Origin: Pempheris klunzingeri
Lineage: Eukaryota; Chordata; Actinopteri; Acropomatiformes; Pempheridae
Reading direction: 5' to 3'
Assembly (NCBI RefSeq): GCF_042242105.1
Contig: NC_092020.1
Span: forward strand, 8,459,501 to 8,523,500
Length of the DNA stretch: 64,000 nt
Part shown: piece by piece, positions 1-12,929 of the stretch
Layout: each line of letters begins with the position of its first letter
Numbering within the stretch: position 1 is the first letter of the stretch
The notes under the pieces: model-generated
Seen by the model: the letters and a program-made list of their open reading frames with translations, nothing else
What the model was told of the DNA's origin: nothing
Database searches by the model: none
Program-made: the position numbers and the translations under genes

Positions 1-1429
1 TAGCCTTCGGTTAATCACAAGTCTTCTCAGAGAGAGAGAGCACTCCTATTGGCTCCTCTTCTAATGCAGATACACGTACATGTCCGAGTGCACGTACAGT
101 CTGCATGAAGGCAAAGATGACTATTGCATTCGTCTTGGAACCAGTTGCTTGTGAAATTTGAAAGAATATTTTGTTCTTTATTGGCAAGGACACACTTGCT
201 ATTATAACTGCAAGTGGCCACAAAATTGGGCCAAAATACGTTTCTTGAACAGTGAGCCATTTACACTGGAGTGGAACTGAGTAATACTATGTTACAAGTG
301 GACGGGTGATTGATCGGACAAGATCATAGCACGTTTTATGAATTTCCCTGAACAGCAGGCTACGGTCTCCTCGTTGGGTTCTCATGCGCATGTGCACCTT
401 GAACATAGAGGAATATTGTGGGTTAGCAATGTATAGATAGAATAGGCCCAGGCCTAAGACAATGTTTAAAGAGTACAATTTGTTATTTCCTATTACATTG
501 TTTCTGCAAGGTGGCGCAGGTTACCAGGCTGCATTCTCCTCGACTCATGCATCATCTTTCAATGCAGCAGGGAGCATTTGTTTCTCATGGCAGCTATTTC
601 AGACGATATGAGAGTTCTGTAGAATCGGAATACTCTGCATGTTGACAAATGATGCTCAAGGGGTTACCCCATGTGTCAAAAAGTGACGCCAAGGGGTCCT
701 GACCATGCATCTATACGTGACGAGTTGGGAGCGAGAATGTGTTATTGCCTGCAGGTATTCTGGGAACTCTCTGCATGTTTTTGTTTTTACAACTTCCCTA
801 ACTTGCAGATAGTGGGAAAAAATTGAGATGAAGGTATCTTAAAATGTGCAATTAATGGTGCAACATGGAAACTATTCCCAGGTGTCATGGTGGTCCTGTC
901 ACTTTTCTCCTGTTCTGTGTTTCATATTAATCATCTTTATGCTATTTCGGGTAGTTCACAGTCTGATGGTAGGGGTGAACATGAGGAGAGCAAGGATCAA
1001 GATAGCCTTTGGGCCTACAGCTCTGCTCTCAGCTATTTTGAGTAATTACAACAATGTTGGTGACTATCTGTAACATGCCTCTGGGAAATCTGGTGGTGCT
1101 GGATAAAATAAGAGGAGTGTAGCCAACATTGCAGATTACGATGCCCCATTCCCATGAACCCCCAACACCTGCAGATATGCAATGTCATCTTGACCTGGGA
1201 TTGGTTCTAGCCCCTGTGTGACCCCTGAAGATATGCAGTGTAAATAATGGATGAATGGAAATTTGCTCATTCAGATGTGTGAGATGGAAATGCAAGTAAC
1301 ATGTAAGCGTTTCTTAAGGTGTTGCTAAATATATAAAAGTGTATCGAGTCTCATCAAGTGTCTCATTATTAGCTCTGAAAGACTTGAATACGATTATTCT
1401 AGGCTACCTGAGACAGGTCATTTTGGTCT

Positions 1430-2930
1430 TAAAAGCAAGGCAAGTTTATTTATACAGCACATTTTATTCACAAAGGCATTTCAAAGTGTTTTACATTTAA
1501 GCAGAAACAAAAGAAAGTGAAAAAAGACAAATTTACAAAGGAAAGAATAAATAAGATAAAGCAGAAAATACAGTAGATTTAAAATATTTAAGAAGTGCAA
1601 AAGTATAAAAATGCAACATATTTAAATGACCTCAGGAAAGGCAATGAAAAACTAAATTTTGTAAAGTTTTAAACCTTGACTTAAAAGAGGACAGGGTTGG
1701 GGCAGACCGTAAGTGTTCAGGAAGTTTGTTCCAGATCTGTGGTGCATAGAAACTGAAAGCTCCCATTACATGTTGGGTTCTGACCAGTGTTGCCAGGTGT
1801 GCGATAATTATCGTATTTGTACGATAATTTTGCCCTCTGTACGATGTACGATCAATAATCCAAAAAAAGGCCAAAAGTACGATAATTTGACAGTTTTCGT
1901 GAACGTGTGGTTCCAATCAGCCTTGCTCAAATCTGCCATACAGTTTTTGTGAACTCTGAAGGCATCTCTTATCATGTGACATTTCCAACCAATCGTAATT
2001 GGTTTAGTGTGAGATACGAGTACCTGGATAAAAGTGACATTGGTCTCGGAATAACGAGCATGACTGGCTCAAAAAAGTTAACCTGCTGTGTCAATTCCTT
2101 AACAGTGGGTGGCCTCATGGTTTAGCTCATTAATCCCCACCTGTCATTTGTTCATGGGGGATACATTAGTGTAACACAACTAAGTTGGAGCTGCTGCGGT
2201 GCCATGAATGATCCATTCCGTACTGAAGTCACACAGCAGTGGATGAGGACGCTTTTAAACACATATAGAACGACTATATTTGACTATCGCGCAACAGTAA
2301 GCTTGTTATTTTGGTTATGACGGGTGTACGATAATTTACCTCAAAATACGATAATTTCGAGTCTGTGGTACGATAATTCTACATTTCCCACCTGGCAACA
2401 CTGGTTCTGACCTGGGGCAGTTAGCAGACCTCTATCAGATACTCTAAGAGGTCTGAGTAGCTCATAGCAATATGTCAGATGTCAGGTCAGGAACTGTGTT
2501 TTCAAATCAATTCTTTAGTACATGGGAAGTCTTACTAAAAACAGTTTTAAAGCGTTTCTCTAGTTGAAAAATCAGTCCCGTAAGTCTTGCTGCATTTTAA
2601 GGTAGAAGGTTCATTTTGTTAATCTGTTGATGTGGGTTTTAAAATTTAGGTCTAAGTCCAGAATTACAAGATCTCTGAAACGGTTTGAGGTCTTAAACAT
2701 TGGGGCTTCAAGATGAGCGCTGATGTTTGATCATTCTTTAGCGGCACCAAACAGAATTGTTTCAGTTTTATCCTGTTTCAGTTTAATTGGAGAAAATTCT
2801 GGCTGGATTGTACTGGTCCATAATCATCTGGATGTATTACCACATAATTGTGGTAGGATATTTTGTTGTTTTCCAAAGTGCAAGCCAGAGGGAGAAGATG
2901 TTAAATGGAACTGACCCAGAATGTATCTTA
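1430..2930 (-). mobile_element. Degenerate non-LTR retrotransposon (L2/CR1-like) 3' part
   Basis: On the minus strand a decayed reverse-transcriptase C-terminal region can be read in pieces. Near 2900-2780 are remains of the region after the palm; near 2650-2450 is a stretch ending SDRGLL. At 1780-1640 it finishes with APQIWNKLPEHLRSAPTLSS and FKSRFKT, the usual C-terminus of these LINEs. Its 3' tail runs to about 1437, with the common teleost motif CAAGGCAAGTTTATTTATAC. Stops and frameshifts are frequent, so it is dead. It is split by a hAT-type insertion at 1785-2403; removing that and one target copy rejoins the reading (GLLTAPGQN to QHVMGAF). It is 5' truncated about 6 bp from the FGF stop codon. 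Confidence 0.75.
1777..2411. mobile_element. hAT-type MITE with 8-bp target duplication
   Basis: The element spans 1785-2403 (619 bp). Its ends are exact inverted repeats: CAGTGTTGCCAGGTG at 1785-1799 and its complement ending at 2403. It is flanked by a perfect 8-bp duplication GTTCTGAC (1777-1784 and 2404-2411), the hallmark of the hAT superfamily. Subterminal regions hold several copies of TACGATAATT (near 1819, 1878, 2326, 2347 and 2369) plus a variant GCGATAATT at the left tip. There is no transposase ORF, so it is non-autonomous. It sits inside the LINE relic and is therefore younger. Confidence 0.88.
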
Positions 2931-2935
2931 AATCT

Positions 2936-5900
2936 TCATATCCTAGGAAGGAAGTGTGTCATGGTCATCGTGGGCGTGACCCGGTTGCCTCTCTTGGTTT
3001 TGCCAGTCTTACTGAGCCCAATGTACATGCCAGAGTAGGCAGCTGATTCATAGGCATTATAGTTGTTGGGCAGGAGGTTCTCTTTGAACTTGCATTCATC
3101 GTTGTAGTTACCCTGAGAAAGGAAATAAAGAGAGGGCAACAGAACAGTCATTTCTTAAGTCATTACTAATCATCGTAAAGGATGGCATCCCATGACAGTG
3201 CCATATTTTAAGTCAGTGACCTTGTGCGACCCACTCTAAATTCTAAATGTTTGTGTATGGACATTTCATGTTGATGTAATGGACTGTACCTGTGAGCAGT
3301 GGGTGTGGCCTGAAACACCTAAACTCAGTTACTAGTAAGGGCATCCACTGACTTTTAGCCGCATAGTGTATATTCTGTGTAAGTATTTATTTAAACATTT
3401 AACCCAATTATGACATTTTGCCTAAATTCTCATAACATGCAAATGGCTTCAAATTCTTAATATTACATGTTTTCTATCATGATAATACTTGAGTTACAAA
3501 ATGTAATGCCACAGACAGCATAGTTAAGATGAACATTGAAATATTTTATCTTGTAAAACAGTAGACATGTATTTACTTTAAACAAATCGAGAAATACATT
3601 CCTATTACGTAGTATGTAAGTGTGGTTGATTATGGCCTCTTTACACGCATTTACGTGTATGAGATGAAGTGGGATCAGGAGGAAGTCTGTGTTGAGTTAG
3701 TGTACATCATAATCTATAATCTGTATCCTCACCCGGGATGTTCCAGCATGAGGACGATGCAGTACATCTCTTACACTCTTACAATAGCATCATTATTATA
3801 AATAGTAAATGCTATAAAATGCAAAAATGCTTGTTTTAAACGTTAGCTCAGCTCACACGACTTGTCATCAAATTAGAAAGCTGTGGTCAGTTCTTACCGA
3901 ACCATAGAGTTTCCCCTTGTCGCTCATGGCGATGAAGAGACCGCTTTTCACCCCAAACAGAGTCACCACTCCTCTCTCCACTGGGGAAATTTCTAGAAGG
4001 CCTAGAATGAAACATGAAAATGATCAGGAGCATAAAGAATACAACGAAAAGAGAAAGCTAAACAAAAGGGGACACTTATTCCCAGTAACAGAGAAAGCGG
4101 GGCTGTTTGACTCAGTCACAGTTGGCGGATGACCCTCCGAACAGACGAGGGTAGTCCGTGTGAATGCATAAGTTATCCAGTCTTAAAACACTAGTCTGAA
4201 ATGACACTGGCTTTGTGGAAAAAAATAACAAACCTATTCTTTTCTGTTCTCCTTACGCAGTCTGGATTGTAGTTTTGTGTAGTGTCGCTAATCGTAGCTT
4301 CTTTACATCAAATGTCACCAACGTCAGTGTGCTTTTCCAGATAGAGGGCAGGCAACTGGAGGCAGGTTCTGAGGCAAGTTGGCAACAACCACCGACGCTG
4401 CAGCAACGTCTATGGGTTTGTGCTTTTTACAGCTTTTCCAATTGATCACAGACAATAGTAGTCAAGACCAGAAGTTAAATAAACTCAGACAAACGGCGGC
4501 AGACGTGTAAGGAAAAACCTCCATCTGTCTGGAGGAGTGTGGCAAAGCTCTTGAATGTGTGTAGGAAATAGTAGCTAAATAAACAGTAGCGAGAGGAATT
4601 ATTTGCCTCAACGAGGTGGAAAGTTCCTAAACACCAGCCACATGATCAGATGTCCCTTCTGAATGCAGTGAATGAATGCAGTTAGAATAGAATAGAGTTT
4701 ATTGCCATTTGTACAAGCTTAAAACCAGGTTAAAAACAGGGACATTGAAATTCTTGTGCATGTCCCAGAGTCAGAAATAATAAATAAGCAATGCTGGATG
4801 TCTGGATCTCAGAGCGTGAGAATTTCCGCTCCTCACACAATCAATATTTCACCCCGCTCGAGAAAAAAAAAATCAGCTTTGTATTGTTTTTATTGTAGCT
4901 TAATCAGTTGCCTGACATCTCCAGACTAATTCACAATTCCCTAGCAAGGACCACACCACAACATCATGTCATCTGAATTTAATGAAGTTCAGAATATTCA
5001 AAATAATATATGTTCAGGACAGATGAACGGATATGGATGAAAGGGGTGAATGTGGAGGGGAGATATCATCTGGTAGGTGGTCCAGGATGTATTGGAGACC
5101 GAGCAGAGGGATACTCAGTTTGAGGGTTCTGTCACTGATGTGTTCTCCATCTAAACTCGTTTCAGGCCCCCAAAAAGATTTAAAAGCCAAAAAGTAGAAC
5201 AATAATTCTCTGCTCGAAATTACATTTTATTCATTAAATACCAACTCTACATTTCAAAATGCAAAACATCACACACTAACACAGCAAACACAGCTCAATA
5301 TCAAATAATTCTTTCAAAAACACAAGCACAAGGATGAAAGCCACTCAGGGTCGAACCTGTACATTTTTAGCAGCATACTATCTAAAAGTGAATGAGTCAT
5401 CTTGACTTCAACAAATGCACAATAGAAAATAGTAAAAGAAAAAAAAACAGCAAACGGTAATTAAGTAGCAGGATCGCTAAAGAAGTAAAAGCTTTATTTG
5501 CAACATGAAATTGCTGCCGGCGATTTGGCCACATGTTCTCATCCACATCACATCGGCTCTCTCCTCTCCTGTTGTTCTGTATCCCCACTGAACAAAACCA
5601 AAGCAAATGTTCCCCTTATTACAGGATACGTCCACGTAATTGAAAGAACTTGTAACATGTCTGATTGAGACAGCTGTGGTTGGTCGATTTTACACAACGA
5701 GAAAGATGCAACGTTTTTGTATTGGATGGGCCTCTATGTGAAGAAAAAGGAAGCATTTTAAAAACATGTTAATTGTCTGTATATTGTGTTAAAAAATGAC
5801 TTTTTAACTGTATGGGCCACAGCAGGTGGATGCTGTGCTAATAGTGTTTAGTGTTTTGAAAATGTGACTAGAGATTGGACAAAAGTGTGTCACTCTCTTG

Positions 5901-7952
5901 TCTCGTAGGTCATTTCAGACTCCTTTCGGTCTCAGACCCGAGCAATCAGTCAATCATTAAAATAACACCCTACTCGGGCATGCTTCCGACTCGAGGTGTG
6001 TGTCGAGTGAGTGGTGCCAGAGCCAAATTGGAGTGGCATAGATCAAGAGATAAGGTTTTTTTAAAAAACCACTCTTCACTCCATCCAAAGTCCTCACACT
6101 TTATGCTCTGCTCACATGCTCTGCTGGACATGTCTGCAGAAGACTGCCTGAGATGGATCCAGCATCACAAAGTTTCTTCCCCAGGTGTATTATAGAGGAC
6201 AGAAGGTGTGATGTGGATGAGAGCTTGTAGCCAAAGGCAGTGGACAGGGATGACTCGCACTGTATTTCTATATTTGTAGCTCTCCAAACACGTATTTATA
6301 GCAAATATGTGGAGTTTTGTATTGCAATACTTGAATTACCTTTACTTTCTACTAATAAAGGAATATTTTAGGAATATGTTATCTTCGTGATTCATTTTGT
6401 TCACTTGGAATTACTCTATGCAATGGCAAAAAGGGCTATTGAAGCATATTGCAAACATTTCTGATTAATCTCTATGACATAAAGTGTAAGGAAACACAAC
6501 CCATGCAGAAAGGGGTGACCTTATTTTTGTTGTTTTGGGATCTTGGTCTAGCTGTAACGCTAACCTGTTGTTATATAATGAATTCTAATAATGAATGACA
6601 AAGTGTTACTATTGGCAGACAGTGTTCAGATGCACAAGTCGATCCTGAGACGTGCACGGAGTGTTTGGGTTGCATTGCTTGCACGTCGGATGTGAGATTA
6701 ACTGATGTGCTGAGCCCCATGTCGGTAGAGAACTGTCCGACGAGTTAAGACAAAGTAAACTGTAAAAAAAAAAAAAAAAAAAGTTATCAAGTATTCTTGC
6801 TGGGTTTAAGCTGCTTGCTTCACAGCACTTTCACACCCAGACTGTGGCGGTCAAACAGAAGCAGTACGTGCATGTTCATTTTCCCAGACCGTGTGTCATT
6901 TTAATTCCCCACTGACATTTGCCTTCATCTGTTGCGAGGAGCAACTGCTAGCTGTGAACAACCCAAGCATCTCTACTTTCACTGCAGGTGAAATTATTTC
7001 AGTTTAACTTGATCTGCTACCTCGGCCAGGTCTCCCTTGTGAAAGAGATTTCTGATCTCAATGGGACTTCCCGGTTAAATAAAGGTAAAATAAAATAAAA
7101 ATCAAACTCCAAGACCACCTACAGTTGTAGGTCATCAAAATATTGTATTACGTGTCATTGAGTGTAATATTATAGTGGATAAGAACAATGAAGCATAAGT
7201 CATCAACATTTCTACTACTCTCGACCTACTAGGCAAATATGAGACAACTACATAGTATAGTAAGTAAAACAGACAACAGATGAAAACTATGTTAAACTGT
7301 CAATGGGGGAGGGGGGGGGGGGGTAAATCTCTGCTTATCGTGACAGTATCTACATGTTATCCTTCATCTTACCAAAATATCTTAAAAAGTGAGGCGGAGG
7401 CAGTCACAGGTGTTTGTCGACAGCAGAATTGACCGATGGAATTGCTTGCTAGGCCTGTCCACCTCAATCACATTCACATCACAAGATACTGGAAACATCA
7501 GGCAATAATCAAAATATCATTAGAATAAGGCTTCATACACGGTGAGAGGAAAAGCAGCTCAAAGTCGCATCCTTCATTTCCTTTGAACGGCCCGTCAGCT
7601 GCAGTAACTGGAGTGACGTGGACCTAACGTTACACAGTGTGATTTTAAGAATCCTCGTGTTACCCTACGTCATCGTCAGTTAACTCTCCGAGTTCATAAA
7701 AGTGGTCATCAAGCATGGAATATACATTGTGTTGACACAGTAAAGCTTCGCCGTACAAAACAGGACTTTTCAAATCAAAATCTTTACAAGCTTTTCTATT
7801 AAACGTCCCCGAGCTAACGAGCTATCGGCTGGACTTTTCCCATCATGCTCAGGTCAGGCTGCAGTCCGGGAGAGCCATTGTGGGACCTGGCTCTAATAAC
7901 TGCATCAACATGCACTGTGCAGTGATCACTGTTTAATTACAGTGTGTGGCAC

Positions 7953-7986
<34 letters not shown>

Positions 7987-8717
7987 AGTATTTATTATAT
8001 TCATATATATATTTACACTACTCACAAAAAGTTAGGGATATTCTGCTTTCAGGTGAAATTTCAGGATGAACCTAAAATGCATTCTAACCTTTCCAGGTGA
8101 ACTTAATGTGACCTTCTCTAAACTTTTGAATGCACATGTCCAACTGTTCAGTGTTTCAGTACTTTTTGCACAAGTTGCTGTTCTCTAACAAGAAGCTTAA
8201 CAGCAACATTCACAACAGGTTTGATCCATGAATCCACCAATACATTTCGTGCTTCAGTTAGAATTGGTATTTAAACAGTCCTCCTCATCATGCTGTTCAC
8301 ATTCTGACATCATGAGACCAAGACGACACCTAACAATCGATCAGCAGCACCTCAACACTGGAGGCTTCAAACAGGAAGTCCTCAGACGGAGGTGTTCACT
8401 GAGCTTAGAGGGTCACAGAGTGTCATCAGGAGGTTGGAACAGTGATACAGAGACTGGAAGAGTCACAGAAAGGAGAGGAGTGGACGTCCTTTGGCCACAT
8501 CCCAATTTATTGAGACACTGAAAATGTTTTGTTGTGGTATACCTACCACTGTTGTTAGATTTTCTTTCAATAAATTGTTTAAGATGAATAAAATTACCAT
8601 TGCATGCTTCTACTTAAATGCCCTACTTTCATGATATAATATCACTGTAGCATTCACTTTTTACATTTTCCATAAATTTCACCTGAAAGTCGAATATCCC
8701 TAACTTTTTGTAAGTAG

Positions 8718-8751
<34 letters not shown>

Positions 8752-9163
8752 CACATTCAAGTCTTGAACAACATAATTTGGCATGGCTACACTTGCACAC
8801 TAGCTGATCATAACCATTGCCACAGTCATTGGCTTGCTATGGATTTTAACAAGGACTGGTAGAATACTTACTGTATCTGTTTTCATTATGCACGCCTGTG
8901 ATCTTTCCATTTGGTAAGACCTGTATGTGGAAGCCGATGCCCACATTACAGTAAAGCCTTCTTAGTCTTTTTATCCCCAGCAGGTATTCACCATCTTTAG
9001 CTGTCACCTCCCTCTTGTCCCAGGAGCTGCCGCTGGCCCAAAGCAATGACCCGGCACTGCGCATGGTCTGTCTCTTACTGTTGATGACTGGCAGACGAGC
9101 AAAGGAGCTGCACAGGAAAATCCCATACAGGAGAAGAGGGAGCTTGGACCTCGACGATGACAT
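2936..9163 (-). CDS. fgf4/fgf6: Fibroblast growth factor, FGF4/FGF6 subfamily (3 exons, complete)
   Basis: Secreted heparin-binding ligand of FGF receptor tyrosine kinases. Coding exons on the minus strand are 8872-9163 (292 bp), 3898-4001 (104 bp) and 2936-3112 (177 bp), all with GT-AG junctions and phases that close to 190 aa. A hydrophobic stretch at about residues 8-21 looks like a signal peptide. The core starts near residue 60 with [20 protein letters not shown], continues with [12 protein letters not shown] in exon 2 and [11 protein letters not shown] in exon 3, and ends in THFLPRI. Exon sizes and the phase-1/phase-0 introns fit the three-exon FGF4/6 layout. Exon 1 ending (VHNENRYS) and the final isoleucine favour FGF6, whereas SPVERGVV and GKTKRGNRV resemble FGF4, so the paralogue is not settled. 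The first ATG at 9163 directly precedes the signal peptide. Intron 1 (4002-8871) carries a mariner-type MITE. A LINE relic starts about 6 bp after the stop. Confidence 0.9.
4686..4800 (+). repeat. Probable interspersed retroelement tail
   Basis: The stretch with AATAGAATAGAGTTTATTG followed by a short segment including GAAATTCTTGTGCA resembles a very common fish interspersed repeat tail. It lies in intron 1 of the FGF gene. Assignment is from memory of repeat style only. Confidence 0.4.
7015..7100 (+). repeat. LINE-like 3' tail fragment
   Basis: A block reading GGCCAGGTCTCCCTTGTGAA, then GATTTCTGATCTCAATGGGA, then GGTTAAATAAAGG and an A-rich tail matches the 3' end frequently seen on teleost non-LTR elements. 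It lies in FGF intron 1. Confidence 0.5.
8014..8721 (+). mobile_element. Tc1/mariner deletion derivative, copy 1
   Basis: The element runs 8016-8719 between TA dinucleotides (8014-8015, 8720-8721). It begins CACTACTCACAAAAAGTTAG and ends with the inverted copy (one mismatch, TAAGTAGTG). An internal stretch at 8228-8521 codes 97 aa; in an alternative frame it reads SQSVIRRL before TGRVTERRG, the transposase helix-turn-helix region, with frameshifts. This copy lacks 2 nt relative to the others near 8452, which extends the ORF to PNLLRH. At about 704 bp it is half an autonomous element, so it is non-autonomous. It lies in FGF intron 1. Confidence 0.88.
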
Positions 9164-10079
9164 CCTCTACTCACCAGTCCTGGGAATTATCTAGGTGTAC
9201 AACTATTGTGTTCCTTTACACCCGATTAAATGTGAACAAAAATTGTCATAAAATCTTTATAGCTTCAGTCTCTCAGAGAAACACCATGAAGGAAATGCCT
9301 CAACTTCTGCACTCTTTAAAGCCCAGAGAAAACATTCAGTACACATATTTGGACATCTCTAAACCCATTAGGGGTCCCATTTGCCAGTGATTTGTCTGTT
9401 GTTTCCCAGTTGTGCTTCGTCCTCAGGTAGATCCAGCAGACAGCAGACTTATATGCGCCCCATATTACATCACACACCACCTGCTGTCTTGTTTGTCTGT
9501 GAGTCACAGATGCTGTAAAAGCACTCAAACTGAGAAATGCATAAAACGCATAGTGACAGAAAACAAAGAGGAACACGCAAGTACACAGAACCATAGAGTA
9601 GTAAAGAAATGAATAAACTCATTTGAGGGGTTGATGGATAAAAATCTATCCGTCAGTTATTTAATTGCTCTTGTTTTGAGTTGTGCATTGAACGCAGCTA
9701 AAAGTTTGGACATTTTGCCGATACACCTAATTTGCAACGGGGTTGAATGAATAATTTTGAGTGCAACTGCATGTATCTTTCCAAATTTGCTTCCCCTCTG
9801 TATCCCGCGGTCGCGTGGATACAGAGGCTTCCTCATCTGCCTTCAGGGTCGTGGCTTGATTGAGGCATGAGCTATTGAGACAGGTCGCTACGGCTCTACG
9901 GTACGAGCAAAGTGGTTGCTGGGTGCTAATCGAAGTTGCGCCACATTGCCGAGCAAATTATTTCTGCACTTTGACCGATTCTCTCTACTTTCTCGGCATG
10001 TTTATCACTTACATAATAGATTCTGAATCAACGAAGAGTCAGCTGTCAAGTCTGCCCCACCTCCAGGGGACCAGCCACT
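9164..10079. other. Intergenic, upstream of the FGF gene
   Basis: This stretch includes the FGF 5' flank. I see no convincing exon, RNA gene or identifiable repeat in it. Confidence 0.5.
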
Positions 10080-10790
10080 GTTGGTATCCACAGCAGATGT
10101 AAGAAAATCGCTGTTGACAGTATATATGAGTAAAGCTGCTGGGCCCGGTTACATCCCTGAACAGAACATGTGCCAAACAGCTAGTAAAAGTCATCACTGA
10201 CATCTTTAACATATCACCGTCACAGGAGAGCATTCCCACCTGTTTCAACATAGCCTCCACCGTCCCTGCACCTAAAAGGTTCTGCATTTTCTAATCTAAA
10301 GTGACACTCACAGCTATTCTGGTGAAGTGCTTTTAGAAACTGGTTCATCAGAATGCTAAGAACAACATCCCAGCTGGCTGGATCCTCACTAGTTTGCATT
10401 GAGAGCCAACAGACTAGCAGACGATGCCATTTCCACTTCCCTCCACACAGTCTTCACCCACTGTGAAAATACCAACACCTACATCAGAATGCCGATGGTT
10501 GATATCAGTTCAGCATTCAGTACGATCTTCCCCATGGAACTGACTTCTCAGGGGTCTGTTTATGGCAAAGTGCAGTAATACTAAAGCCCAGACAGTCCGG
10601 ATGGGCTGTCTCACCTCTACCTCTCTGGCGTTGAACACTGGAGCCCTTCAGGGTTGTGTGCTCAGCCCCCTCTCATTCCCGCTGTACTCCCACAACTGCA
10701 AACCCAAAGATAGAGAGAACTTTGTTGTGAGGTTTGCTGACAACATCACCATCATCAGTCAGATTACAGTCAACAATGAAAATTAGGGGG
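10080..10790 (+). pseudogene. Degenerate LINE reverse transcriptase (CR1/Rex1-like)
   Basis: With several frameshifts and stops, the plus strand reads as reverse-transcriptase fragments in the proper order: SKAAGPGYIP, then CAKQLVKVITDIFNIS and PTCFNIASTVPAPKR, then LNTGALQGCVLSPLSFPLYS and FVVRFADNITIISQIT. The last pieces are the catalytic region, with the usual FADD reduced to FADN, so a catalytic aspartate is lost. It is a dead retrotransposon fragment in the FGF-immt intergenic space. Confidence 0.72.
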
Positions 10791-12929
10791 TGCACAGAGA
10801 ACCAGCAAAACCGCTGGGCTCTGGTCTCTCATCTGGACTGGGGAGAGTCCAGCTCTCCTCCCAGAGCTCTCTCAATCCTCCTCTGGACCTCTGAGGGTCC
10901 AGCTCTGTTTCACCTTGGGCTTTGCTGGAGACCAGTTAAGCGCTGCACCTCATCTCACCGGGACTCCTGAGAGTCCAGTTACAGGCCTGCAGCTTTCTCC
11001 TCCAGCTCCAGCCTCGGGGTGGCCTGACCACCTTTTTCATGGCAGCGACACGAAGCCCTGCCTGAACCAAGTTTCTCAGCACCAGCAGATATGAGCTGAA
11101 GTCTGCCAGCTGATCTTCAGAGCAACAGGAGCACATCAGCAAGCTAGAACCAAGCTGCTAACCAGCAAGGAACAAAGGAGCGACCGGATTCCTGCAGCCT
11201 GCAACCAGGACAGGTTGTTTTAATAAATGCTTTAATCCACATGCTGTCTTCTTTAATATTGTACAAGAGTGAATACTGCCAACCTCTACTCTGTCAAGAA
11301 CTCTGAAATCCTTCAACTAGCTGTCAATGTGGTAACTTTGGTTTTAGTTATTAAGTTCATTATTAATCATTGTACCAAATTGATAGTTTAGCATTTTAAG
11401 AGACTGTATCATCTAAATTGGTTATCTTTTTCCTCGTCTATCGAGGTGGTGCACAAATCGAGGTGGTCCCACTTATCAATATAATTATTGATTATCTTCA
11501 ATAGCCAAATTACCACAGTAACGGTGCAAACCCCAACATTTACTGGTGCCCCAGAGTACTGAGCAGACATGTTAGATAAAGAGGTATTTCACTGGGGCAC
11601 AGTGTTTGTCACTTCTATTATATATTTGATACAGTTTACTTGCTACTTTTACTACTTTACTCGACTTAACCATTGGAAGGCTTTCACTCCTCTGCGGTAG
11701 TCCTGCTGCTGCCTGGCAGCAAACAAATAGCTCAAGCATAAAGACACATTGTAAACAACAATGTGATTCATACCAACAAATGCTGGCCTACCTAGTCCGA
11801 ACATAATAAAGCAGCAGTGGAAGGTTGATATCATGTGGCATGTGGTGCGTCAGAGCACCGCTCATGTAGTGCTCCTTGCAGGGCTCAGAAAGAGAGAGAG
11901 CAACAGAGGCAATGATAGATCATGTGTGCACACATGTGAAAGAAGAGTCCCCCCCCCCCACTGGGAGAAAACCCCAAAGTCATGGTGACGTGGGTAACCA
12001 TTTATCAACACTTGCTCTGACATCAAACCTTGTCAACAGAGTTTCCCCCAAGCCATGTGGGGGAAATTGTGACAATGGCATGCCTAGAAAATCCTGATAA
12101 TCCGGGTTCACAGATTAATAGATTCTCACATACTCTCCCTCTGTGTTTTCTCCTCAAAACAAATCTGCACCTCAGTAGCCCTAATCACATTAGACAGGTG
12201 GGCCCCTATGGCTCACCACTACTCCAGCAAGGCAGCCACCCACACATATAGCTCAGATGGTAGCACATACATTTAAATTTCATTCATGTTTACCACAATT
12301 GAGACTGATTTAGACAAGACAACTGCTCCGCCTTCTCTGTTTTAGCCAGGCTGCAATGTCATCAAATATCATAATATAAAAAAAAATAGCAACAGAAATG
12401 GTAAAATGTTCATGTTTCTTGTTTTTTTTTTTATCTTAAAAAAAATCCTGCAGCAAGTGAGATAAGTTGTCAGCGCCTCCAGCCCAGCATCCCTCCGAGA
12501 GCAGAGAGGGCAAAGTGGTACCCTTTACTGAAGAGTAAACCAACAGGAGGCCATCTTAAGCCATCTTTTAATCTGTTTTTCAATGAGTATACATGCTCCT
12601 CTTTACCGAGAGACACGCTAGACTAGTCAATCTTTGCATCACATGTGGGGCCCTACTTTTCCGTATCTTCCTAACCTTGAAATTGACTTTGCTCGTCCGT
12701 GTGCAGTTTTAGTGCCAAAGGCAAACGTGCGATGCGCAGGTAGGAAGGAGAGGAACAAACAGAGGGGTTCATAACTGCTGTGCTGGGCTGTGTGGTTGAT
12801 ATCTTTTCCGGAAAGTGTGTCTTTACTGTGTTAAATTCACATTTATTTAATTACCCCTTTTCAATGGATAGGGAATATTATTCTGTGGCAATTATTCACT
12901 TACAACCAAAACTGTTACTCAGTCACTTG
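10791..12929. other. Intergenic, no gene recognised
   Basis: About 10800-11230 has several internal near-repeats of GAGAGTCCAGCTCT-like phrases and an AATAAA near 11222, suggesting an unclassified repeat. The rest holds nothing I can name apart from short homopolymers (C-run at 11949, T-run at 12422). Confidence 0.4.

Noticed and set aside
846-1073. 75-aa plus-strand ORF with a hydrophobic segment
   Set aside because: No conservation recalled, no splice or promoter context, and it lies in AT-rich sequence downstream of the FGF gene.
1632-1916. 94-aa minus ORF as a novel protein
   Set aside because: Its C-terminal half is LINE reverse-transcriptase tail and its N-terminal part is read through the hAT insertion.
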